Below, piece by piece: positions 1 to 11,306 of a stretch of DNA of 64,000 bases (positions within the stretch are counted from its first letter, which is position 1; each line of letters begins with the position of its first letter). A program made the translations under genes and the position numbers. Below the pieces are notes generated by a model that was not told the origin of the DNA, made no database searches, and was given only the letters and a program-made list of their open reading frames with translations. This stretch comes from Acanthornis magna (lineage: Eukaryota > Chordata > Aves > Passeriformes > Acanthizidae): NCBI GenBank assembly GCA_036785705.1, contig JAWUZG010000056.1:13068501-13132500 (forward strand). The letters run 5' to 3'.

Positions 1-3000
1 TGAGCTGATTTAGGGATAAAGCACTAAAATTTTCAGTCCTGAGCTGCTCAGTGATCATAGCCCTAAAGTATTAGTTCTTGTGTTCCCCTTTAACTCTGTG
101 ACAAGAACCTATTGTTTGGCATTACATTTGTGAACAAACTCCTTGGGTGGTGGCCTGATTAATTTTATTTCAAAATGAGACACGGGGGATAATGTTGCCT
201 GCTTATATTATGTCCTTGCTACCTTCTTACTACCAATCTTTGCAAGCACAACTCACAAGTGACTACTTTGTTTTCCTCCGGGCATGATTTAGCTTTATTT
301 ATTGATGTTGTTGTTATTACTATTCATAAAAGAAATTATCAAGGTAACCTGGCTGATGGACTTCCAAGCATTTGGTAATGACTTCTGCAAATCATGAAGA
401 ACAATGTACCTTTGAAACTGAAGGCATAAGCAAAATCAAGGCAAGGTGATGATGAGCTTTAAAGAATAGGTGTCCTTTCAAGTCAAAGATTAATTCCAGA
501 CTGAAATTATCAGGCAGTAAATAATACACCTGAGTCTTTGTCAATAGGAAGCAAATTTACCCTGTTGCAAATATACTAATCACTAGCCTAGCAACTCACA
601 TTATTAGCTGAGAATAATTATTTTCTCCAAGGGAAGTATAGACCTTCAAAGGAGATAACATCTTAAATCACAGCAAATTTTAATTTAAATTCAAAGTGTA
701 GGAATGCACACAATACCCCATCTCTCTCTTATCTGTCCAAGATGGTGTCATTACAGTGTTTTAAAGACAGCCCCGATCATTGAACTAAATACCTGCAGCC
801 TAACACTTTGCAATTTCATTTTCTCCTTGTCAGACTGTGTAATTGATATTTGCACTGGAGGTATCAAAACAGAAAATGTGAAGGTGATGGTAACTGTGCC
901 ATTACTGTGTCTTAAACTGCCTGAGCGGTGGGGAGAACTGGGTGGCAGTGAGGATCTGGTGCCTTTGTAACTGGACACAAAACGATTTACATGGCCTGAG
1001 TCTCATTAGTGCCAGCTTGGACTGGGGTGTGTGTGAGATCTGATGCTGGCTTGTCACAGCACCTCGTGTGACCGCTCCTGCTGGAAGCCAAGTCCTGCAG
1101 AGAACCAAGTCCATGGCTTTCAGCAAGATCTCAGCTTGCTGCAGGACGTGGCTGGGGATGTGGAGAGTCAGCCCCTGGCAGGTGGGAGGGGATGGGGCTC
1201 CCCACTGCATCTGCAGGGACGGGTGGAGGGAGCTGAAGTGCTCACTGGAGACTTTGCTATGTGTCTTTCGTGATCTGTGCTGGCTCGAGGACTGACAGTT
1301 CCCAATCACAGTCATATCCAGGGAAGTGACCCATTCTGCTCCTCTTGTTCCCAGCTCAAGGACGGGGTAATGGGATCTGTTCCATGGGCTTTTTGCTCAG
1401 AGTGAATTCACCAGGTGAATTACAGCAATTTTTTCTGCCTGTGTGGGAGTTTGTTTTCTCCTCCAAATGCCTTGGGTTCAGTAAGAGAAGTTCTTCTATA
1501 GGAGACTGCTCAGAAGTGTCAAACTATGATGAGGGCCAGGTAATTGCAAAACTTTTCTCTGCAAAAGGCTCACAGTCTTTCCAGGTGCCACAGTGAGCTT
1601 TTCCTTGGCCATCACAGCTCTGAAACAATGAAATGTCCATATTTTCTCCATGGTTTTCTAATTCTTTTCATGCTTTGCTTTCAAGTTTGTGCAACACAAA
1701 GTGCAACAAGGTTGATGGGTTGGGGGGATGCAAATACCCTGCAGAGGTGACCCTGAGTCTGAAGCCTTTAAAAGCCAGGACTTTTGGGTTGAAATTGTTC
1801 ATCAGGAAAACAAAAAAAACACCATCCCAACACCCTTCAAATGTGAATAATTTGTTGAGAGTATCTTCCGGGGTGGAAGATAATTGTATCTGTTCCGCCT
1901 CCAAAGCAGCTCAAATCAGCCCAGTGACATTTGTCACAAGTGGAGGCAGTTATTAATAGGCTGCATACTTATAAAACTTCTTTACAATGCAAATTGCTTC
2001 TTACTGCCTTTATCCCAGCTTTGGGGATGTTTTATCCATGTATTCCTGACTTCTGACTCCTGAGTTGTGTCTAAATATCTTTAGAGGAAAGAAGAGTGAG
2101 AGCCCAGTTGACTCCATAGCTTTGGGCAGCACCAGGAGTTCTGGAGATGTGTCCAGAGGGATGTAGGACACTGGTCCAGCAGGAATAAGACTCTGATGCT
2201 TCCCTTATTAGTAAAAAGCCTACCCGAATAAATCTCAGAATATGGCCAATTTACTTTCTCACTACTGGAGCTGCTTGTACCCATCCACTTGGCAACACTG
2301 ATTGAATAAGAAGTTTAATTTATTTGAATTTCAGAGATGCTCTGGCAAATGTAGAGTGGGGATCACCCTGTCTTCTTTCCACCGTTACATGAAATGTATA
2401 TTTTTAGCACTTGAGCTCAGAACTAATTTTTCAGGAATTTCACAGCTTAAGCGTTTCGGTTTGGAAAATAATCAGTGAAACATTAAGAAAGGCTGAAGGT
2501 AAAGGGTATGGGGCCAGCTGTGAGCCCTTGCCCATGTCCTGTGTTGATTGCTGTTTTTATCCTCAGTGTCAAGAAGAAAAACGGGAGAAAGCAAATACAA
2601 TGCAACCTCCAAGCAGAATACATAAATGTAAATCAGCATATAATAGTAGCAGTGACCCAGGGGCAAGCAGTTGCTGGAGAGAAGAAGCTTTTAGACTCTC
2701 AGATGAGATTTAAAATCAAAGTCCTGAGCTCTTCTTGTCAATAACGGATTAATGAAATGAACAGACACTGTGTGCATACTATGGGAAAATGTCAGAAAAT
2801 TAAGTTTCTTTTCTTAAGAAATTAAGAAATCCGGGCTGTATTTTTGTGTGTAGCACAGTAGACTGCTCTAAGAACTGAATTTTTGCTTCTTTGAAAATGT
2901 TCCTCCACACTGAAAAAATGCTCCTATATTTATACAGAGATGAAATTAGACTTATTGAAAAGTGTATATTATATAAACAAACTCTGGTAGCTCTTGGGGT

Positions 3001-6000
3001 CAGATATGATTTAGAAATGTGGGTTACTCTTATTATTAATAATTATGATCCTGACCAGATGGGGTTTATAACTCAGGATATACTAGTCCAGGCACTCTAT
3101 TACTAATGTATGTGTCCTGATCATTATCTTATAAAACAGCCAGCCAAAGTGCTATACTGTGTATAGGAAATCATCCCCTCTGCACTGCTAAGTGAGCTAA
3201 ACACATAGGTACCATTAGTCCTCCATTAGATACTCTTCCAAGTACAATTAAGTGCAGACAGGGTCTAAAACTGGGGCCTGTTGTTTTTCCCCTGTGCATC
3301 ATGTAGGTGAAGTTGGTTTATTATGCCCATTTCAGTTCTTGGGTTTTTTTTTTTTAAAAAAACTAAATGGTCTCATTAAAACCTCATAGAGGAAATTTAT
3401 TCATCTTACTGAAATATTTTTGGGCTCTTCCGAAACCAGTAATCAGCGTCTGAAGACAGTCATCTGCCTTGCTAATGGACCACAGTTACATGTGTAATTG
3501 ATTAATTAAGGAACGAAAATCACTGCTGAGATTAAGGGAGACATCCACAACTTCAGCAGGCATTGAAGTGAAATAGCAGCTCCTCCTGGGCAAAGCAGAT
3601 GAGATTGTTTCAGGCATTTTTGTCCATTTTAAACTACTCCATCCTCTCTTTACAGGTTCTTATTTGGTATCCCAGTCTTTTCTGTGGGGGTAAGAAACAG
3701 GGAAAAAGAGAAACACTCCAGGCCTTCTTCTCCAGCTGGCAGAAGGAGCACAGTGTGGTTGGGTTTGAGCATGTGTGTGTTTATCCCCATGCAGTCCTTC
3801 GTTGGCTTTGTGTGCGTGAGCAATCGCGTACGTGGAAAAAGGCAACGAAGGGAACTCAAACAAACAAGCTCTTTGGCAAGCTCTGGGTGAGCATGGTGGC
3901 GTCTGCTGCTCTTTGCAAGCTGTGTTGTCGTGATTTACCTCCTGTGGAGGTTGTGCCTCCTGTCTCGCTGCTCATTTCACCAGTTTGGGGCTTCACCGAC
4001 ACCTTGCAGAAAAGCTCTGTTACAGAGTCCTGGCTGAGGAGAGGTTTCACACACAGGCAGAGCCAAGTATCAAGAGCTCATCAGATATTCTGAACAGGGG
4101 AAGTGGTGCAGAGTCACCTCTGGGGAGCTCATGGTGAGTGGACTGCTAGGCACAGGAACTGTGCTCCGTTGGAGTTCTTTCAAGGCATGAGACTTTCTCA
4201 AGAGCAGAAGTGGGACACTGAGGGACACTGCCTGCAGACAGCATGGCTGGTGCTGAAGTCTTGTGTCTTCCCTTTAATACCTGACCTGAGAGATTCCTTG
4301 CACTTTGAAAGAACTTTCAGATGTTTCCAGTGATAACAGCAGTGTGGCTGCATTTACGAGAAAGTAAAAGATAGGCTTAAATATTTCCCATCACTAAATC
4401 TATTGTTTTTCTGTGGCTCTCATTGCTTTAGTTTGATCTTCACAGAGCTCCAGGCAGATCCAAAGATCAGGCAGATTTTATAATGGGTTAGAAAGAACGA
4501 AAGTGATGCAAATTGACAAAAAGCCCTAAACCTATTTATAGATAAGCATCTTGAGCCCTCTAATAGCTGAACCATTGGCAGTTCAGCCCGGCGGCCCAAC
4601 CAAAGCCAGTTTTTAATAGTCAGAGACTGAGCTGTTCAGCTTGCTCTCCTCATCTGCCCATTAGACACCTCCCATTAGGCATTGCCATTCCAGTTGTGCA
4701 CTGGGCAACAAACTTTGGGAGAACAGATGGCTCAGACAAATTTTCTGCAGACCAGAATCAGGCAGTTTCAGTGCTCTGATGTTCTTGAGGATATGGATGC
4801 TGTAGGTACAGCTTTGGACTCCTCACTCCCTGGTGTAAACACTCTCGTAACCAGCACATCCTCCAGGGAGATGTTTCTGCTGCTGTTTGTGTGCGCGTGG
4901 ACTGTTTGTGTTAGCGATGGGTTACCTCAGTTGGTCACGACAAGTCAGGAGCATAACTGAGACACTGAGTGGTTTCCACTCAAATAATTTTATTAGACGG
5001 TGAATTTTCAAGTGTTGGAAATTGTAGGCAGGCAGCTACAAACAGCCCTAAGTTACCTTGTAACATGTAAATTTAGTTTTTAGGCAGCTAAAATGAAATA
5101 TATGGAAGCTGTCTGGCTTTTATGTCAGTTGTGAGTGATTGCTGTCCTCAAAACTTTAAAAGCAGCATTTTTGTGCATTTATTCCTCAGAGCTTACGTGA
5201 AATTTGGAGAACAAATTGAATCTTCTCCTCTCAGGTTCCTTGAGCTTTTGCTTGTGAATGGCAAAGATCTCAAGTTGGGTACATTTCCTTAAGGTATTTG
5301 CCCCTAAATGCTATGAACAGCTGTAATGAGCATCCTTTTGGAGGTCACTTAGGCCTGCATTGCTATCCAGTGCCAAATAAAGACTTGGCAAAGCACTACA
5401 CAACTGGGCTGAATTTTAAGCATGGCATTAACTGTGTTTAACTCTGCTTGGTGTCAGCAGGGTTTACAATGAGTTTTAAATGTTTCACTGAACAAGGACT
5501 GATTCAAGCAGGTGCTTATTGTTCTGCATGCACAAAAGCACCTGACTGATTCAAGACCTAAGAGAGATAAATGGAGAGAGTTACAGAACAGCTGGTGTCC
5601 CTGCCTTCCTAACAGTGCAATTTCCATTGAGGGAGCAGGTGAAAAGGGAAAGGAAAGAGAAAAACTATTTTAAATTAAAGAAGGAAGGGAGAAAAACACA
5701 TGTTGGGTCACTGTGGGTATGATTAGAGTGACATGTTGACTCTGACAGACTCCTGAGTATGGATGTGTCCTTTCTTTGTGAGGGGCAGTCTGTCTGGTGG
5801 TTATGAATGATGGCCAAATGGAAAGATCATCAGGACAAGTGCAATCTTATTCATAGTCCATAAAACAGCAGAAGACAAGCTCCCAGTCCTCTCATTTACG
5901 TCAGCTTTGAGCCTAAGCCAGAAAACCTGTTATTATGGAGCAACTTTGTATGCATGTGCATGCACATTGGATGTCTGTGTATGAAAAACCTGTCATTGTC

Positions 6001-6332
6001 AGACACAATAATGGCTTTTTATTGGACGAAAATTGAACTTTCCTCGTCTTTTTGGGTTTTGATTTTGAGAGGAAAAACTGAGAGACCTGCTGCCCCCTCA
6101 GCTTCACTGACTTATGATTGAAGCTATTTTATCGTAGATTTTGTTGTCTTACACATTCAGATGATAACACGGTTCAGAAGGGAGAGCATAAGAGTGACAT
6201 CCAGAATTCCTCAGTTTTCTTAAGGATTATGTAGTTTGACTGTTATTTGATCTCTCTCAAACAATTTAACTTCCATCATGGATTTTCACTTTATTTATAA
6301 AATAGATACTTCTCTACCTACCTAAGAGGCCC
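1..6332. other. Unique non-coding DNA, no gene seen
   Basis: I see AT-rich, apparently single-copy sequence with frequent stops in all frames. The longest frame is 164 codons (3599-4093, +); it has no domain I recognise and its composition looks random. A short frame at 2891-3106 contains an EF-hand-like string (NYDPDQMGFIT) but only one such loop and no recognisable flanking helices. Two stretches (about 3420-3560 and 4440-4640) are dense in homeodomain-type AT motifs and could be conserved regulatory DNA. That is inference, since I cannot align to other genomes. No repeat family is recognised before 6333. Confidence 0.6.
4506..4546. promoter_or_regulatory. POU octamer, MEF2 and GATA motif cluster (candidate enhancer core)
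   Basis: Within about 40 bases there is a perfect POU octamer ATGCAAAT (4506-4513), a perfect MEF2 consensus CTATTTATAG (4532-4541) and an adjoining GATAAG (4541-4546). Each motif is common by chance alone, but the tight group sits in a block (4440-4640) without recognisable repeats. POU, MEF2 and GATA factors are known to bind these sequences. That this group acts as an enhancer is inference. Confidence 0.25.
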
Positions 6333-6490
6333 CATATAACCACAGACTGGTTTGGGTTGAAGGGGGCATTCAAAGATCATCTAGTCCAAACCCTCTGTCA
6401 TGGGCAGGGACATCCAGTCTGGCTTTGAACAATTCCAATGACGAGGCAGCCACATCTCCTTTGAGCAACCGGTTCCCGTGTTGCACATAC
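6333..6490 (-). mobile_element. CR1 LINE fragment, antisense, 5'-truncated
   Basis: On the plus strand this reads as the reverse complement of the CR1 3' region. The signature begins with an ACAGACTGGTTTGGGTTGAA-like block, followed by a GATCATCTAGTCCAA block, the CATGGGCAGGGACATCCAG stretch, and then a GAGCAACCGGTTCC block matching the usual GGGCAACCTGTTCC. The element therefore runs on the minus strand with its 3' end near 6333. The match fades after about 6490; weaker similarity (a TTCCCCCTT-like stretch near 6550) may carry it to about 6580, next to the CA repeat. CR1 is the dominant LINE of birds and copies are normally 5'-truncated and dead, like this one. Several indels and substitutions show it is not recent. 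Confidence 0.9.
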
Positions 6491-6581
6491 GGCAATTTTG
6501 TGGTTTTCCTGTCTCCAGGATTATAACAGTAGCTCTGTATTGAACTCTCACTTCCCCCTTACCTAGATGGAAATCTGTTTT

Positions 6582-6582
<1 letters not shown>

Positions 6583-6613
<31 letters not shown>
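6583..6613. repeat. (CA)n microsatellite, about 15 copies
   Basis: An uninterrupted run of CA dinucleotides lies just beyond the antisense CR1 fragment. Perfect arrays of this length are usually length-polymorphic in vertebrates. Confidence 0.97.
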
Positions 6614-6614
<1 letters not shown>

Positions 6615-7507
6615 ACTCAGTTCATGTTTTCATCTCTTGGGAATATTTAGTCTTCTTATGAAACCCAATCCAATACAAAGAAATCAATTAATTCCGACTC
6701 GTGAAGACAACGATACTGCAGAAGGAAAATAGATGAGTAGCGGATGTTTAGTCTAATGGATGATGAAAAGCTAAAGTGTTTTAAACACTGATTTATTACC
6801 GCTGAGACCAACAATGGGATTTAGAGGGAAGAAGAACTGCAGCTCCTCATTTTGCTGGCACCTCCATTTTTCAGGTTGGAGCCAAAGTTTTGTTCCAGCT
6901 GGTTAACAGGGACAGTGTCTGTGAGGCACAGCAGGTATCCTGTGGGGCAGGGTGGGTATTTAAAACCAAGGGCCACATCCTACCACAGTCCAGGAAAAGA
7001 AAGGTGGCATGAAAGTGCTCATGACTGAAGATTAAATCAAGAGAAAGGATAAGAAAACAATGAAGGGATAGCAGTGAACAGGACAGGAAGGGACACCTGC
7101 AGAGCAGCCTCTCACTCCTGATTTGCAGAGGGTCATCATGGCAAACTCTTAGCTCCTCCTCATGCAATTCAGATCTGCTACAACAGAAGTTGTCAATAGT
7201 ACCCTTGGAGCTGTTCCAGCTGTCAGAGACCAGCATGGTAGCATCCGACATGGAATTGTCTACATTTCAGGAATAAGAGAGGGTGAATCCTAGGCTGAAT
7301 TTGAGGGAGGAGCTCTTTGCTAGCACAATTACAGCTGCTGCAGCTTCTCCTGGTAAACTGGACTTTCATGAGCATGTCTCCTTCCACTTCCTCTGCAGTG
7401 GTAAATGCAGAGCCTTTCTGGCATCACTCTGTCTCTTGTACAGGGTAATAAAAGTGCAGTAAAGCACTGAACCATTTTACAACCCTGACCATCCCAGCTA
7501 CAATGAA

Positions 7508-7570
7508 ATAGATTAGCAATGCTCCTTGTGGATCCTTCCAACCCAGGACATTCTATGATTCTATTATTCT
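7508..7570 (+). mobile_element. CR1 LINE 3' tail, sense, very short
   Basis: The stretch has the CR1 terminal signature in order: a CTCCTTGTGGATCCTTCC block, CAACCCAGGACATTC, and the tail ATTCTATGATTCTATTATTC. Only the last 60 or so bases of the element are recognisable, so this is an extreme 5' truncation. The tail shows the repeated 8-base ATTCTATG unit typical of CR1 ends, with one unit mutated. It lies about 1 kb from the antisense CR1 at 6333 in opposite orientation, so the two are independent insertions. Confidence 0.88.
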
Positions 7571-10500
7571 TCCAGCCTTCATTTAGCTCCTTAAAGAACA
7601 GAGAACAGTCTGCTCTGGGGCCCTGACTCTGCTCAGTGGATCTAGGGGAGAGATCCACACAAACTTGAGCTCCACAAAGGAATTTGGCAAAGGAAGCAGG
7701 GATACAGACGACAAAGTTGATGGCTCCAATCATCATTGGATTATTTGCTGCTGCCTAAGAAATTATGTTGTTGCAGAGTATTTGTATGTTGATGATAACC
7801 ATCAAAGGCAGAGAGTATATGAAATAATTAAATTTGTAATTACTTAATGCAGTAAAATGCCCCATTCCCCTCTAAGAACTTCCTCCCTTCTCTGTGCCTT
7901 GCTCAGCATCCTGCAAAGCACAGGAAATTAGCAGCTGAAAGGGTTAGATTATAGTAATGTCCCAGTTAAGAAAACCCTAAAGCAATTGGTCACATTAATG
8001 TAGATACCTGGGCTTGAGCATGAGCTCTTGCCTACTGCAAATACAATCTTCTTATACTTGCTTGACACATGCAAAATGAAGATCTAGAGGACATGCTTAG
8101 CTCCACTAAACGGATTTCCTTAAATAATGTCAACTCTTTCCCTCCTCCTTTGCATTATGGCCCTCCCAAAGTCATTCTCTATAGAGACGGATTATTATTT
8201 CACAGGTACGAACCAGCAAAAAAGCTTTTTGAAGATGTCTTTGGCAAATTTAACTGAGTTTTGCTTTTGTATAGAGAGGTTTGGGCTAGGAACTACCAGT
8301 GAGGGCACACATTTGTGTGAAGTGTGCAGGACTCAGTGTTGAAGGGCTGACTGGGAGAGCTGGTCCCACTGAGTTGTTCCCTGCTGGGATCATTCCTGCT
8401 CCTCTGAGGTACGTGACTCAGTTATTATGCAAAAAAAATGTCCTCAGTGATGGCTCAGGAATAAAAAGCTCACATGTCATGAAATGTATTATTAAATTTC
8501 ACTTGTCAGCTTTAAGCCCGATGCTGGTGTTGCTGCCTTAAAACACACTCCTTCTTCATCCCTTTGCTTTAATTGCTCCACAGACAACTGGTCTGGCGCT
8601 TCCTACACCAAAATCAATCAAACCTAGCTGGTTTACCCCACTGGAGGCTCGGGTCACCCCTTCCATTTGTCCCAAATCAGGCACGTTTCTGGGTTTCTAT
8701 ATCAGTCCCAAATTGACATCTGCCATCTGAAGTGCATGGAGCTCCTGCAAACTGAGCCCCTGAAGAGGTACACTCATCTGACAAACAGAATATTTAGTGT
8801 CTGCTAAGACAGAGGCTCACTAGAACAGACCATCCACTTAAGCAGAGAAAATATAAGAGATTGTGTTCAATGTACTGTATACAGGAGTCCCTTTTTCAGC
8901 ATATATCCTATTAAATTAACCGGAAATGAGTGTTCATCAGTCTCTAAGGGAAAGAGCCTGAAGCCTTTTCTTTTCTCTTCTCTTCACATCAGACATTCAT
9001 CAGGCCTTTGATCTTACTGCTCGTGACTACGTTGGCTTGCAGAAAAGGTCAGGAAACAGCTCTGCAAATACGAGTTGGATATCCAAGGGCTAAATCCCTT
9101 GGTCTTTAGGTGGGAATTTTTCAATAAATAATGGTCAAATTCAGCAGGTCAATCGTGTTCTTTTTGTTCAGTCAGGGCATTGGGATTGTATGGAGACTTT
9201 AAACTCCCCATTGCTTCTCTCCAGAAGCAGGATGAATTCAGAGCCAGGGCGAAGTTACATTATTTTTGCATGCTCAAAACCTTCAAGTCTTTCTACTTAC
9301 TCCAGATATCCTCTTCAAGAAAATTCATGCTGATGACTGTCAGATATTCTTCCAGTTTTTGGCAAGGAGCTAAGTATTTACTTTAGGGAAAATGGCTGGC
9401 CTTGGCAATTCTTTTGAATGCTTCTTGTTACTTCTGGTGGAGCATCAATATCTCCTCTGCTTTGGTAAGGAGGTTAAAGATACATCTAAAATCGTTTGCT
9501 CTGACTCCATTTGCTTATAGACATGGAGATAAAGTACAGGTTTGTTTCTGTTTGAGTGTCTCATTTTAGGGCTTCTTGTTACATAATACTCTACATAACT
9601 ACTGGGAATAAAACAGATGGTTTTTGTCATAAAATTCTGCTCTGAGACAGATGAATCAGGTGAAGCTCATGCAATTCCTTGCTGAATTGGGTGTCAGAGT
9701 CCCTCTGCAGAAAGCAGCCAAACTCTCCTACTTTTCTTCTCTGATTTTTATTTCTAAAATACACTAAAAGCAAACTCTTGAACTTGGGCTCTGGAGAGAA
9801 CTTTAAAGCCTCACTTGCAATCTGCACATCCCCAGTTTAGGGAGGCAGAGCCATCATGCAGGCTCCCTGACAGATGACATCTCCTGCAGTTATGACTCCA
9901 TAAAGGGGCCCTTCTTGTGCTTTGTGAAGCTTTTCCAAGTGATAAATGGTGTTTTCCTGTCTCTCCATATCCATCAAAACCTCTTAATGAATTTGATTGC
10001 GCTCTGAAAGTGCACCCTTGCCATAGAAATGAATTAATATCAAGGGGAAAAGTCAGTTTTCAACTAATTCACATCATTTTTTCATTTGTCACATTATCTC
10101 CTCAGCTTTAAAATCCCTAATGCTCTGGGTATAAGCTACTGATTAATGACACAAACTTTCACCACTCATCTCTGCACTTGTATAAAGCATGAAAAATGCA
10201 GGGAGAAATCAGCACTGATCTTCTCTGCCCTGCCCTTGAGTCTCTGTGGTGACCTGCTCCAGCAGATGTGTTTGGTGGGATGTCATGGGTAAGTTAACGG
10301 CTCTGAGCGATTTCAAGAGAAAACCTGTCAGGAAGCTGAAGGAGGAGCACTGCATTGTCAACTCCTTCCTTCAGAGTGAGGATGAGCTAGCCCAGTTTCC
10401 CATAGCAAGAGCAATCCTGGTGGTGCAACACAGGGAAGGTTGACTCTTGAGCTGATGGTTTGCTGTAAGCCACAAAACCTTCAAGGCAACCTTGAAATGC

Positions 10501-11171
10501 TGGAAGGATTTGCTGGAGGAGCAAATCCTCTGGCTAATTCATATTTGCATGAGCTTTTGCGACAGCTTTTTTTTTCTGACTAATTTCTTGCGCACAGAAA
10601 TCTGACCAAATGTTTGCAGAAATTAAATCTGAGGGAATACAAGCACCAAAGTGAACATTTGTTCCAGGGGAAGGGAGCAGCATTTCCCATTCAGGAGAAA
10701 TGTGTAAAAGCAGCCATAACAGCCCAGGTTTCTGCCTGCCTCCTCCATAATTAATGCACTCAGAATAACATCCAGATTTTGAGTCACTGCAGGCCACCTT
10801 ATTGCTGGGCCATACAGCTTTTATGGGAAAACTGAAAGCAGAGATACATGGTTCCCTTATCAGATGCCTCGTTGCTAAACAGCCCTGTCTTGCTTAACTG
10901 CTCTAAATTATACTTCTGTTCTGTCACATTGACTAATGGGCACTATTGCTGCTATTTTCATTTTTAAACTAGAGCCAAACTGAAGTCTCCATGGATGAAT
11001 AAATGAATTAATTTATTTTATTGCAGTACTCAGTCCTCAATAAAATGTCAGAGGTAAAGTGGGGTTATTTTTTTTTAAGGTTCTTGGATAGGAATATTCT
11101 GAGCACATGCTGTACACACGCTTCCTGGGGAAATTAATTATTGTTATTTTATTATTAGAACCATTGAACAC
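7571..11171. other. Unique non-coding DNA, no gene seen
   Basis: No frame here is longer than about 90 codons. The frame at 8069-8257 (62 codons, +) reads somewhat like a hydrophilic protein, but I recognise no family, and a CAG/GT junction inside it near 8203 has no convincing partner. Several AT-rich motif-dense patches occur (for example around 10920-11030). No repeats are recognised. Confidence 0.55.
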
Positions 11172-11306
11172 TTGTATGGAGTTTTACATCTTCAAAGCAC
11201 TTTGCAAACATTTAGCTAATTAATTAAAGTGCATTTCATGCAAATCCATTTCCATCTGGATTTACAATCAGCCCTCCTTTATGGGGAAATTATGTCACAT
11301 ATAAAC
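11172..11306 (+). repeat. Ancient amniote SINE-like remnant (MIR/CORE-SINE type)
   Basis: The segment contains a TTCAAAGCACTTTGCAAACA block followed by TTAGCTAATTAATTAA, and further on a TTTATGGGGAAATTATGTCAC block. These match, in the correct order, the region of old amniote SINEs that ends in a CCATTTTACAGATGGGGAAA-type motif. The usual middle part with the CACAACACCC stretch is lost or too diverged to see. Family assignment is from memory of the consensus and is uncertain. Elements of this age are rarely recognisable in birds unless kept by selection. Confidence 0.45.

Noticed and set aside
2891..3106. Frame with an EF-hand-like string NYDPDQMGFIT
   Set aside because: Only a single partial loop, no recognisable second hand or helices, not a known protein, and no splice sites around it. 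Chance resemblance is more likely.
3190..3340. Possible third old SINE fragment (GTAGGTGAAGTTGG and TTATTATGCCCATTTCAG)
   Set aside because: Only one block fits and the rest does not follow the consensus order.
7329..7736. 135-codon minus-strand frame
   Set aside because: It runs across the antisense of the CR1 tail at 7508-7570, so it is not a genuine coding sequence.
8069..8257. 62-codon frame with a protein-like composition
   Set aside because: No family recognised, no promoter or convincing splice context, and the length is expected by chance.
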